5,531 nucleotides of DNA from Candidatus Atribacter hydrocarboniphilus (GTDB taxonomy: Bacteria; Atribacterota; Atribacteria; Atribacterales; Atribacteraceae): NCBI GenBank assembly GCA_003542295.1, contig DPKX01000114.1, positions 385 to 5,915 on the forward strand, read 5' to 3'. The notes below the pieces were generated by a model. That model was not told where the DNA came from. It was given only the letters and a program-made list of their open reading frames with translations, and searched no databases. A program made the translations under genes and the position numbers. The first letter of the stretch is position 1, and every line of letters starts with the position of its first letter. This document shows, piece by piece, positions 1-5,531 of the stretch.

Positions 1-884
1 CGGGGCATAACTAAGTTTTCTAAATCCTTATATGCATCGAGGAGAAGAAGCGCAGCCGGACATTCATATATTTCACGGGATTTTATTCCCACCAAACGGT
101 TTTCAACATGATCTATTCTTCCAAAACCATGGGTACCACCAATAGTATTTAATTCTTCAACCATATTGACCAGTGAATAGAACTGACCTTTTAATAACTT
201 GGGTACTCCGTTTTCAAAACCAATTTCAATGGTTGCTGCTTCATCAGGTGCTTTTTCTGGTGAACGAGTCCATTGATATATATCTTCAGGGGGCTCAGTC
301 CAAGGGTCTTCTAATACACCACATTCTATGCTTCGACCCCAAATATTCACATCAATACTATAAGGGCTATCAACCGTCACTGGGACTGGTATACCATTGG
401 CATGAGCCCATTCTATTTCTTCCTCTCGAGTCCAACCCCATATCCGAGCTGGAGCGATAATCTGTAAATCTGGATTCAAAGCTGCCACCGATACTTCGAT
501 CCTAACCTGGTCATTTCCCTTCCCGGTGCAACCATGGGCAATATAAGTTGCTCCTTTTTCTTCGGCTACTTGAACTAGATATTTAGCAATCAACGGCCTC
601 GATAATGCCGTTGCTAAGGGATAGCGTTTTTCATAAATAGCACCTGCCCATAGAGCTGGTAAAACATAATTACTGAGAAATTCTTCCCGGACATCAAAAA
701 CCAAGGCTTCCTTAGCTCCAATGCTCAGAGCCTTTTTTTGAACTCCCTCCAGGTCTTTTCCCTGACCCAAGTCTAAGGTTACCGCAAAAACATCGGCATC
801 ATATTTTTCCTGAAGCCAGCGTATAGCAACTGAGGTGTCAAGACCACCTGAATAGGCAAGAACTATCTTTTTTCGTTTACTCAT
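1..884 (-). CDS. argG: Argininosuccinate synthase, N-terminal 294 residues (3' end beyond window)
   Basis: ArgG joins citrulline and aspartate using ATP (releasing AMP and pyrophosphate) to form argininosuccinate, the penultimate step of cytosolic arginine synthesis. The frame read from 884 to the left edge has no stop. Residues 12-18 are the ATP-binding P-loop SGGLDTS. Residues 117-129 ([13 protein letters not shown]) and the block around 175-195 ([20 protein letters not shown]) are ArgG signatures, and [12 protein letters not shown] lies near 255-266. About 100 C-terminal residues are missing, judged from the usual family length of about 400. The start is firm: ATG at 884 is preceded by GAGGAGG (897-891) with a 6-base spacer, the strongest ribosome binding site in the window. 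It lies 80 bases after argD in the same direction, so probably in the same transcript. The visible part shows no damage. argF is not between it and argD. Confidence 0.97.
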   Translation of the reverse strand, partial: MSKRKKIVLAYSGGLDTSVAIRWLQEKYDADVFAVTLDLGQGKDLEGVQKKALSIGAKEALVFDVREEFLSNYVLPALWAGAIYEKRYPLATALSRPLIAKYLVQVAEEKGATYIAHGCTGKGNDQVRIEVSVAALNPDLQIIAPARIWGWTREEEIEWAHANGIPVPVTVDSPYSIDVNIWGRSIECGVLEDPWTEPPEDIYQWTRSPEKAPDEAATIEIGFENGVPKLLKGQFYSLVNMVEELNTIGGTHGFGRIDHVENRLVGIKSREIYECPAALLLLDAYKDLENLVMP

Positions 885-903
885 ATTATTCCTCCTCAAT
901 CGA

Positions 904-952
904 ACTCGCCATCTTTCCATCCATATCTAACCAGGTGGAATACATGGCGAAT
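904..952 (-). repeat. Imperfect hairpin in the argD-argG gap
   Basis: Arms 904-912 and 944-952 pair over 9 positions in the transcript (including CGCCAT/ATGGCG and one G-U pair). A second helix TTCCA/TGGAA at 915-919 and 936-940 continues inside it, with a roughly 16-base loop. No T-run follows on the minus strand, so it is not an ordinary terminator. The argG ribosome binding site starts a few bases beyond the stem. It could be an mRNA processing or stabilising element, or a copy of a dispersed palindrome. A short open frame, 945 to 886 (starts [11 protein letters not shown], 19 residues), crosses it and stops one base before the argG ATG; it has no convincing ribosome binding site. Confidence 0.45.
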
Positions 953-964
953 AGTCTTTTTTCC

Positions 965-2185
965 CTATTTCATTCCAGGTACTGTATTGGTAAATTGAAT
1001 ATTCAATAAAACCTCAACTAAGCTTTTTACCATTTGGTCAATTTCTTTTTTACCAACAACAAGGGGTGGGAGAAGCCTGACTACATCATCGTTTGCTGCA
1101 TTGACTATAACCCCTTTTTCCAACATCTTTTCGACGATTAATTTGGCTTTTCCGGTAACTTGTAAACCCCACATTAAACCAATGCCACGAACTTCTTGGA
1201 TCAAATCACTAAACTTTTGTTGGGTTTGATAAAGTTGTTGTTGTAAATACTCCCCGGTTTCAATAACATTTTTCAGAAAATCGGTTTGAGCAATCGTATT
1301 GACCACAATCTGTGCAGCCCGAGTACAAATAGGATTTCCTCCAAAGGTACTTCCTTGGTCTCCCTTTCGAGTTATATTCACTATTTTTTCGTTTACCAAA
1401 ACTGCTCCAATAGGGAGCCCCCCACCTAAACCTTTGGCTAAAGTAACAATATCAGGTTTTACTCCATAGGTTTCAAAAGCAAAAAACCTACCGGTTCGAC
1501 CCATTCCACATTGTACTTCATCAAATATCAGAATAATATCTCGCTCATTACATATGTCACGAATTTGATGAAGAAAAGAAGGTTTGCTACAAAAGATTCC
1601 CCCTTCACCTTGGATCGGCTCTACAATGATTCCACAGGTTTCATCATCAATGACTTTCATAACACTTTCTATCTGATTGAATTCCGCATAACTCATACCA
1701 CTTACCAGGGGTTCTAAGTCATGATGAAACTTTTCCTGTGCAGTTGCTGTTAAGGTTAAAAAAGTTCGTCCATGGAAGGATCGAGAAAAGGTTATAAATT
1801 TATAACGGTTTCCATGCTTTCTTCTTCCATAGAAACGAGCCATTTTTAAAGCTATTTCATTGGCTTCAGCCCCACTATTATTAAAAAATACTCGATCAAA
1901 TCCAGAAATACCAATCAAGTCCTTAGCTAATTGAGTTTGAGGAACAGTATAATAAAGGTTGGAAGCATGGATCAGTTCTCGAGATTGCTCAATGATAGCA
2001 TTAATCAAGGGTTGATACCCATATCCTAAAAGATTCACAGCGATTCCAGCAACAAAATCCAAATATGGTTTTCCTTCCGGATCATATACCATACATCCTT
2101 TGCCAGTTTTTATCACGATTGGTAGCCGAGCATAGGTTGCCAACATGTTTTCGTTTTCCATTTGAATAACTTGCTCGCTATTCAT
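965..2185 (-). CDS. argD: Acetylornithine aminotransferase
   Basis: This PLP enzyme transfers an amino group from glutamate to N-acetylglutamate 5-semialdehyde, giving N-acetylornithine in the cytosol. The 406-residue length is normal for the class III aminotransferase family. Visible motifs are NNSGAEANE at 102-110 (PLP phosphate binding), SFHGRT at 136-141, EPIQGEGG at 189-196, FDEVQCGMGRTG at 221-232 with the cofactor-binding Asp222, the Schiff-base Lys251 in LAKGLGGGLP, and GSTFGGNP at 278-285. Arg370 in VVRLLPPL sits where the family has a substrate carboxylate contact region. Family members also include ornithine and succinylornithine transaminases, but the operon makes the arginine assignment secure. 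ATG at 2185 has GGGTGA just upstream (2195-2190), a short but workable spacing. It ends in TAG at 965-967. It follows argB after 129 bases. Confidence 0.97.
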   Translation of the reverse strand: MNSEQVIQMENENMLATYARLPIVIKTGKGCMVYDPEGKPYLDFVAGIAVNLLGYGYQPLINAIIEQSRELIHASNLYYTVPQTQLAKDLIGISGFDRVFFNNSGAEANEIALKMARFYGRRKHGNRYKFITFSRSFHGRTFLTLTATAQEKFHHDLEPLVSGMSYAEFNQIESVMKVIDDETCGIIVEPIQGEGGIFCSKPSFLHQIRDICNERDIILIFDEVQCGMGRTGRFFAFETYGVKPDIVTLAKGLGGGLPIGAVLVNEKIVNITRKGDQGSTFGGNPICTRAAQIVVNTIAQTDFLKNVIETGEYLQQQLYQTQQKFSDLIQEVRGIGLMWGLQVTGKAKLIVEKMLEKGVIVNAANDDVVRLLPPLVVGKKEIDQMVKSLVEVLLNIQFTNTVPGMK

Positions 2186-2247
2186 ATTTCACCCTTTTTT
2201 TTATATTTTTTTAAAAAATCGATTTGTAAGTTCAAGCAACAAGCCAT
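2182..2247 (-). CDS. Possible 21-residue small ORF overlapping the argD start
   Basis: An ATG at 2247 is preceded by AAGGA (2257-2253) with a 5-base spacer. The frame reads MACCLNLQIDFLKKY, then a lysine-rich tail, and stops at a TGA that shares the four bases ATGA with the argD start codon. Good Shine-Dalgarno spacing plus a classic coupling overlap make translation plausible, and it would carry ribosomes onto argD. I recognise no family. The lysine tail comes from a poly-A tract, so it could be chance in an AT-rich spacer. Confidence 0.3.
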   Translation of the reverse strand: MACCLNLQIDFLKKYKKKGEI

Positions 2248-2267
2248 GGAATTCCTTTTTCCCATTC

Positions 2268-2285
2268 CACAAATTTCAATTCATC
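2268..2285 (-). promoter_or_regulatory. Weak ArgR (ARG box)-like palindrome in the argB-argD gap
   Basis: The minus strand reads TGAATTGAAATTTG at 2283-2270. Against the known ARG box core TNAATWWWWATTNA it differs at two of the twelve scored positions. It stands alone: no second box lies at the 21-base centre spacing typical of ArgR operators. AT-rich spacers yield such matches by chance, so this is only a candidate for arginine-responsive control of argD-argG. Confidence 0.18.
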
Positions 2286-2314
2286 AGTAATAATTTTTCG
2301 TTGATTATCATCTT

Positions 2315-3112
2315 TTACCTTATTATCCGAGTTCCAGGAATGCGTTTTCCTTCAAACAGCTGATCGACGAATTTTAAAGAAGCACCTTCAGCAATGAAGA
2401 CTTCCTCAACTCCTCCTCGAAGAACTGTTTCAATCATCTGAAGCTTAGGAATCATCCCTCCGGTAACAATCCCTTTTTGAATCAGCAATGGAATATCATT
2501 CACCGGTAAAATTTCAATCAAGCTATCCGGCTTCGATGGTTCGGATAGAACTCCAGGAACATCGGTAAAAAGGAGGAGTTTTTCAACTCGTAAAGCAATA
2601 GCCAGTTTAGCTGCTGCCCAATCGGCATTCACATTCAAGCTCTTTCCATTTTCATCGCTGGATATTGGAGAAACAACGGGTAAAATTTTATTATTCCATA
2701 AGGTTTCTATCAGTTGAGTATTGACCTGATTGATATCTCCCACTCGGCCGATATCAATCAGTTGATTTTCACGATTAATGATATGTTTCTTGGCTATGAA
2801 AAGATTTGCATCTCTTCCGCTGATTCCACAGGCAGCTACCCCATATTGTGAAAGCATTCCAACCAAAGCTTTATTTAGCAATCCACTCAACACCATCTCG
2901 GTAATGTCCATATCTTCCTGATCGGTAACCCTCAATCCCTGGACAAAGGATGGCTTATTTCCCATTTTTTCTATAAAATTGCTTATTTGAGGTCCGCCAC
3001 CGTGAACGAATGCCAACTTTGTCCCTTTTTGCCACAAATCCACCACTGGTTTGAGAAAAGCATTTTTATCGGGGTCAATATTTTTTCCACTAAACTTTAT
3101 GATAACTTTCAT
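2315..3112 (-). CDS. argB: Acetylglutamate kinase
   Basis: ArgB phosphorylates the gamma-carboxylate of N-acetylglutamate with ATP, the usual control point of the pathway. The 265-residue protein has the amino-acid-kinase fold motifs in order: Lys6 in IIKFSG (the usual KxGG nucleotide motif, with the first Gly replaced by Ser8 and Gly9 kept), VHGGGPQI at 36-43, GLRVTD at 59-64 (N-acetylglutamate binding), NADWAAA at 162-168 with Asp164, FTDVPGVL at 182-189, and GGMIPK at 218-223 with the catalytic-site Lys223. The start ATG at 3112 has GGGGAG (3124-3119 region) upstream. The lysine motif begins at residue 6, so there is no room for the N-terminal helix found in hexameric arginine-inhibited kinases; the layout is like the short E. 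coli enzyme. It lies 28 bases after argJ and ends with TAA at 2315-2317. Confidence 0.96.
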   Translation of the reverse strand: MKVIIKFSGKNIDPDKNAFLKPVVDLWQKGTKLAFVHGGGPQISNFIEKMGNKPSFVQGLRVTDQEDMDITEMVLSGLLNKALVGMLSQYGVAACGISGRDANLFIAKKHIINRENQLIDIGRVGDINQVNTQLIETLWNNKILPVVSPISSDENGKSLNVNADWAAAKLAIALRVEKLLLFTDVPGVLSEPSKPDSLIEILPVNDIPLLIQKGIVTGGMIPKLQMIETVLRGGVEEVFIAEGASLKFVDQLFEGKRIPGTRIIR

Positions 3113-3140
3113 ATGAATCTCCCCATCTGTTCATATCCAA

Positions 3141-3899
3141 TCAACTATAATGACTGTTAATCTTCACATAATCATAAGAAAAATCGCAAGTCCAGACATT
3201 AAAACTAGCATCTCCCAAACCTAAATCGATCAGTATCTCCAATTCTTTGCTCTGAACAACCGACCGTAATTCATTTCGAGTCATTTTTTGAGTACCCATA
3301 CCTTCTTCAACAAAAGGAACACCATTAATTGTTATATTAATCCTTTCGGGTTGAATTAAAATGCCACTCCGACCAACTGCTGCCATAATCCGTCCCCAAT
3401 TGGGGTCTTCACCAAAGAAAGCGGTTTTAACCAGAGGTGACTCAGCTACTGTGAACGCCACCGTTCGAGCTTCCGATTCATTTTTTGCCTTTTGGACAAA
3501 GACATTGATGAATTTAGTCGCCCCCTCTCCATCTCGAGCAATATCTTTAGCCAAATCCCGACAAACTCGATTGAGAGCTTCTTGAAAAATGAAGAAATCA
3601 GGATGTTTTTCGTTAATCACGCCTTTTCCTCTTTTCCCGTTAGCCAACAACAAAACCATGTCATTGGTACTGGTGTCACCATCAACTGTAACCCGGTTAA
3701 AGCTCAAATCTACTGCATTCTTTAAGGCTTTTTGGAGACTCCTTGGATCAATTTCCGCATCAGTTAAGATAAAACCGAGCATGGTTGCCATATTTGGCTT
3801 AATCATTCCCGATCCCTTTGCAATCCCTGCTAAATGGACTTCTTGACCATCAAGAAAAAAAGTAACGGCTTTTTCTTTTAGAAAAGTGTCAGTTGTCAT
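3141..3899 (-). CDS. argJ: ArgJ C-terminal fragment (end of alpha chain plus whole beta chain)
   Basis: This is the part after the premature stop, counted from the first in-frame ATG. It opens with [12 protein letters not shown], then KGSGMI and PNMATML; cleavage between Ala38 and Thr39 of this fragment frees the beta chain, whose new N-terminal Thr (codon 3785-3783) is the nucleophile. Also present are [35 protein letters not shown] and the C-terminal [11 protein letters not shown], all family hallmarks. The sequence just upstream of the ATG (CTCGGGCAATT) has no useful ribosome binding site, so independent translation is doubtful. The oxyanion-hole residues needed for cleavage and catalysis lie in the other fragment, and 25 codons between the stop and this ATG would be lost. 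Confidence 0.55.
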   Translation of the reverse strand: MTTDTFLKEKAVTFFLDGQEVHLAGIAKGSGMIKPNMATMLGFILTDAEIDPRSLQKALKNAVDLSFNRVTVDGDTSTNDMVLLLANGKRGKGVINEKHPDFFIFQEALNRVCRDLAKDIARDGEGATKFINVFVQKAKNESEARTVAFTVAESPLVKTAFFGEDPNWGRIMAAVGRSGILIQPERINITINGVPFVEEGMGTQKMTRNELRSVVQSKELEILIDLGLGDASFNVWTCDFSYDYVKINSHYS

Positions 3900-3974
3900 A
3901 ATTGCCCGAGCAGTATCATATCCCGATGGATTATCAGGATAAAATTCTCGGGCTTGTTTGATACCAATTTCGAT

Positions 3975-3977
3975 TTA
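3975..3977 (-). other. Premature TAA codon in argJ
   Basis: The codon is read on the minus strand between AAT (Asn128) and ATC (Ile130). The same frame is open on both sides for the full ArgJ length, so no indel is involved. argC and argD end in TAG, argJ in TGA and argB in TAA, so all three stops are used as genuine terminators in this window and a reassigned TAA is unlikely. Confidence 0.9.
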
Positions 3978-4361
3978 ATTTAAAGGAAGAAAGTCACCAA
4001 TCACCCCGGTGGAAGCGACTGCAACCAATGAAGGATCTTCAATATTAAATTCTCGGGCTGCCATTTGAGACATCAATATCGCATCCTCCATACCTTTTGT
4101 TCCGGTACAGGCATTGGCAACCCCACTATTCACCACTACCAATTGAATATGATGGTTTTTCTCCAAGTTCATTCGGGTTAGCTCAACTGGAGCAGCACAC
4201 ACCCGATTGGTTGTAAAAACCGCAGCAGCGGCTGCTGGAATTTCAGAAAAAATTATTGCTAAATCATTATTCGATTTCTTTATTCCACAATGCACTCCTC
4301 GGGTAAAAAACCCCTCTACAATATCCAAACCACCTGATTTTTGAATCATTTCCTTTTCCAC
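3975..4361 (-). CDS. argJ: ArgJ N-terminal fragment (128 residues, prematurely stopped)
   Basis: This fragment holds the first two thirds of the alpha chain: GIKKSNNDLAIIFSE at 26-40, FTTNRVCAAPVE at 49-60, VVNSGVANACTG at 76-87 and STGVIG at 117-122, whose Thr118-Gly119 match the family's oxyanion-hole pair. The usual NSGNANACTG is NSGVANACTG here. The start is GTG at 4361, chosen because AGGGGG (4375-4370) lies 8 bases upstream; the next in-frame ATG, at 4349, has only a purine run too close to it. As made, the fragment lacks the catalytic threonine and cannot be active by itself. Confidence 0.7.
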   Translation of the reverse strand: MEKEMIQKSGGLDIVEGFFTRGVHCGIKKSNNDLAIIFSEIPAAAAAVFTTNRVCAAPVELTRMNLEKNHHIQLVVVNSGVANACTGTKGMEDAILMSQMAAREFNIEDPSLVAVASTGVIGDFLPLN

Positions 4362-4369
4362 TACTAATA

Positions 4370-4375
4370 CCCCCT
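4370..4375 (-). promoter_or_regulatory. Ribosome binding site of argJ, overlapping the argC stop
   Basis: AGGGGG lies 8 bases before the argJ GTG and shares its first two bases with the argC TAG (4376-4374). Ribosomes ending argC stop on top of it, which suggests translational coupling. It decides the GTG start over the ATG at 4349. Confidence 0.65.
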
Positions 4376-5405
4376 ATGGATAGAGCACTGAACTCGGTAA
4401 TCCAACTCGCTCATCGATCCCAAATAAGACATTCATATTTTGAACCGCTTGGCCAGACGCTCCCTTGGTTAGGTTATCAATGGCCGACACAATGACAAAA
4501 TGATTTTTGCCAACTTGCTTTAAACCGATATCACAGAAATTTGAACCTAATACCCACTTTATTTCTGGAAATTGACCAAGGGGATATACCCTCACCCATG
4601 GCTCATTTTGATAAAAATTATCTATAACATTCCACATCTCTTTTTCTGAAATTGATGGATCTCCCTGAACATAGATGGTACTTAATATCCCCCTCTTAAT
4701 TGGAAGGAGATGAGGAGTAAATATAATCTCAACCAAGTTGCCGTAAGCTTTGGAGAGCTGTTCTTGTATTTCCGGTTGATGACGGTGTTCGCCAATCTTA
4801 TAGGCTTTAAAATTCTCATCAACTTCACAAAAATGGGTCACTTCGGTTGGTTTTTTCCCTGCACCAGTCACTCCCGACTTACTATCAGCTATAATCTCAG
4901 GGTGAATAATTTGATTTTTTAATAAAGGATGAAGGGGAATAATGATTGAAGTTGGATAACATCCTGGATTGGCAATTATTTGAGCGGTTTTTATTTTTTG
5001 TCGGTAAATTTCCGGTATTCCATAGACCGCTTCTCGAACAACCGTAGGAAGCTTATGGTGTAAACCATAACACTTTTCATATACCTCAAGATTTTGAATA
5101 CGAAAATCCGCTCCCAGATCGATGACCTTGGCATGGGGAAGAATAGCTGGAATGTAATCCATCGAAACACCATGGGGTAATCCTAAGAATACCACATCAA
5201 CTTCTCGAGCCATTTTCTCCATGTCCGGTTTTTCAAGAACTATACAGGCTCGACTCTGCCATGCCGGACAATAATTCTTAAGCTCTATCCCCGAATAGCT
5301 ATCACTGGTTGCCCAAATGATTTCAACTTCGGGATGATTTGAGCAAATACGCAGCAACTCAAGACCAGTATAACCAGTTACACCTGCTATTCCCACCCGA
5401 ATCAT
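4374..5405 (-). CDS. argC: N-acetyl-gamma-glutamyl-phosphate reductase
   Basis: ArgC reduces N-acetylglutamyl 5-phosphate with NADPH to N-acetylglutamate 5-semialdehyde, between the ArgB and ArgD steps. The 343-residue protein matches the usual length of the type 1 enzyme. GIAGVTGYTGLELLRI at 5-20 is the dinucleotide-binding turn of the Rossmann domain, FLGLPHG lies at 73-79, the catalytic Cys149 is in NPGCYPT, KSGVTGAGKKP is at 176-186, the active-site His is in GEHRHQPEI (205-213), TPHLLPIKRGILSTIYV is at 230-246, and NLTKGASGQA closes the dimerisation domain at 311-320. The start ATG at 5405 has AAGGAGA (5420-5414) upstream with 8 bases between. It is the first gene of the visible operon, and its TAG overlaps the argJ ribosome binding site. 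Confidence 0.97.
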   Translation of the reverse strand: MIRVGIAGVTGYTGLELLRICSNHPEVEIIWATSDSYSGIELKNYCPAWQSRACIVLEKPDMEKMAREVDVVFLGLPHGVSMDYIPAILPHAKVIDLGADFRIQNLEVYEKCYGLHHKLPTVVREAVYGIPEIYRQKIKTAQIIANPGCYPTSIIIPLHPLLKNQIIHPEIIADSKSGVTGAGKKPTEVTHFCEVDENFKAYKIGEHRHQPEIQEQLSKAYGNLVEIIFTPHLLPIKRGILSTIYVQGDPSISEKEMWNVIDNFYQNEPWVRVYPLGQFPEIKWVLGSNFCDIGLKQVGKNHFVIVSAIDNLTKGASGQAVQNMNVLFGIDERVGLPSSVLYP

Positions 5406-5410
5406 CTTGC

Positions 5411-5437
5411 TTATCTCCTTTTTAGATTAATCGTCAT
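5411..5437 (-). CDS. Possible 8-residue leader ORF before argC
   Basis: ATG at 5437 opens MTINLKRR and stops at TAA 5413-5411, six bases before the argC start. A GAGGAG (5444-5439) precedes it, though only one base from the ATG, closer than ideal. The last two codons, AGG AGA, are arginine codons and are also the core of the argC ribosome binding site. That dual use could make argC initiation sensitive to arginyl-tRNA supply, or it could be coincidence, since AGGAGA is simply a Shine-Dalgarno read in this frame. Confidence 0.2.
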   Translation of the reverse strand: MTINLKRR

Positions 5438-5452
5438 TCTCCTCAATGGTTT

Positions 5453-5483
5453 ATTCTATCCTGAAAATCCACGGGTATGATAA
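5453..5483 (-). promoter_or_regulatory. Tentative sigma-70-type promoter for the operon
   Basis: TAGAAT at 5458-5453 is one base from the -10 consensus. The best -35 is TTATCA at 5483-5478, four of six matches but with a long 19-base spacer; at 17 bases the hexamer is only ATCATA. Transcription would start near 5446, giving a leader of about 40 bases. The operon could instead begin with genes beyond the window. Confidence 0.22.
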
Positions 5484-5488
5484 ATCAA

Positions 5489-5520
5489 GCCCCTACCAAA
5501 GAATATAAAAATGTAGGGGC
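5489..5520. repeat. GCCCCTAC / GTAGGGGC inverted repeat upstream of argC
   Basis: GCCCCTAC at 5489-5496 and GTAGGGGC at 5513-5520 are a perfect 8-base inverted pair around a 16-base AT-rich spacer. Neither strand has a T-run after the stem, so it is a poor terminator. The GC-rich arms stand out from the AT-rich surroundings, as in small dispersed intergenic palindromes. Confidence 0.5.
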
Positions 5521-5531
5521 ACAATGTATTG
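5513..5531. repeat. Left half of a palindromic repeat cut by the window edge
   Basis: After GTAGGGGCA the sequence reads CAAT-GT-ATTG (5522-5531), itself a perfect small inverted repeat ending exactly at the edge. If it is one large palindrome, the next bases should be TGCCCCTAC. The GCCCCTAC at 5489 would then be the end of a neighbouring copy and not the partner of this arm. Confidence 0.4.

Larger units (their letters stand above)
3141..4361 (-). pseudogene. argJ: argJ (glutamate N-acetyltransferase / amino-acid N-acetyltransferase) interrupted by an in-frame TAA at codon 129
   Basis: ArgJ moves the acetyl group of N-acetylornithine onto glutamate, and in bifunctional forms also acetylates glutamate from acetyl-CoA. 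The frame is one unbroken register from GTG at 4361 to TGA at 3141-3143, 406 codons plus the stop, the normal family length. The only lesion is TAA at 3975-3977. Before it is STGVIGDFLPLN; straight after it, in the same frame, come IEIGIKQAREFYPDNPSGYD and then [10 protein letters not shown], which is normal ArgJ sequence. Family members usually carry Lys at this point (LPMDKI), so a single AAA-to-TAA change explains it. Everything else looks under selection, including the self-cleavage site Ala192-Thr193. It is therefore a very young pseudogene, a base-call or assembly error, or a recoded gene. Spacing to argC is 12 bases and to argB 28 bases, as in an intact operon. Confidence 0.85.

Noticed and set aside
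173..460. 95-codon plus-strand open frame
   Set aside because: It lies wholly antisense to well-conserved argG sequence and resembles no protein; it is a shadow frame.
2247..2269. TGGAAT/ATTCCA stem as a terminator between argB and argD
   Set aside because: Only six pairs with an 11-base loop and no T-run after it on the transcribed strand.
3361..3846. Three overlapping plus-strand open frames
   Set aside because: All are antisense to the conserved ArgJ C-terminal half; open only because of its codon use.
3975..3977. Reassignment of TAA to a sense codon
   Set aside because: argB ends at TAA exactly where the family's C-terminus is expected, and the other genes use TAG and TGA as stops.
3899..3980. 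Frameshift in argJ
   Set aside because: The codon register is the same before and after the stop, with recognisable ArgJ sequence directly after TAA; no indel is needed.
4991..5173. 60-codon minus-strand frame within argC
   Set aside because: It overlaps argC in another frame, where argC shows its own conserved motifs.
5441..5458. ArgR box TAGAATAAACCATTGA before argC
   Set aside because: The two half-sites are separated by five bases instead of four and the first half lacks the leading T.

Overview
The window is one tight arginine-biosynthesis operon, read entirely on the minus strand. In transcription order (right to left) it holds argC, argJ, argB, argD and the first three quarters of argG, which runs off the left edge. 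Together these genes cover N-acetylglutamate formation and phosphorylation, reduction, transamination, recovery of the acetyl group, and the citrulline-to-argininosuccinate step. The one step missing between them is ornithine carbamoyltransferase (argF), which is not between argD and argG where it often lies. No plus-strand gene is supported. The DNA is moderately AT-rich, the genes use clear Shine-Dalgarno sequences, and gene order and sequence are bacterial, of the kind seen in low-G+C anaerobes and related candidate phyla. I cannot place the organism more precisely.

The main oddity is argJ. Its reading frame is continuous from a GTG at 4361 to a TGA at 3141 (406 codons plus the final stop, a normal ArgJ length), except for a single in-frame TAA at 3975-3977, codon 129. 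ArgJ-like sequence continues in the same frame immediately after this stop, so it is a nonsense substitution and not a frameshift. It probably replaced a lysine AAA. TAA is also the genuine terminator of argB, which argues against stop reassignment. The gene is therefore a very recent pseudogene, a sequence error, or a gene made in two pieces or by readthrough.

Region by region: 5406-5531 is the operon's upstream region, with a candidate promoter, a possible 8-residue leader ORF ending in two Arg codons, and pieces of a GTAGGGGC/GCCCCTAC palindromic repeat cut by the window edge. argC (5405-4374) is followed after 12 bases by argJ (4361-3141), and 28 bases later by argB (3112-2315). A 129-base gap (2314-2186) holds a possible small ORF joined to argD by a 4-base overlap, plus a weak ArgR-box-like palindrome. 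argD (2185-965) is followed by an 80-base gap with a hairpin and a strong ribosome binding site, then argG (884 to beyond position 1).

ArgJ would make the cycle self-sustaining by passing the acetyl group from N-acetylornithine to glutamate. If the stop is real, the rest of the operon lacks that enzyme and the cell would need argA/argE-type activities from elsewhere or would be an arginine auxotroph. ArgB looks like the short form without the N-terminal helix usual in arginine-inhibited kinases, which is unexpected next to an argJ.
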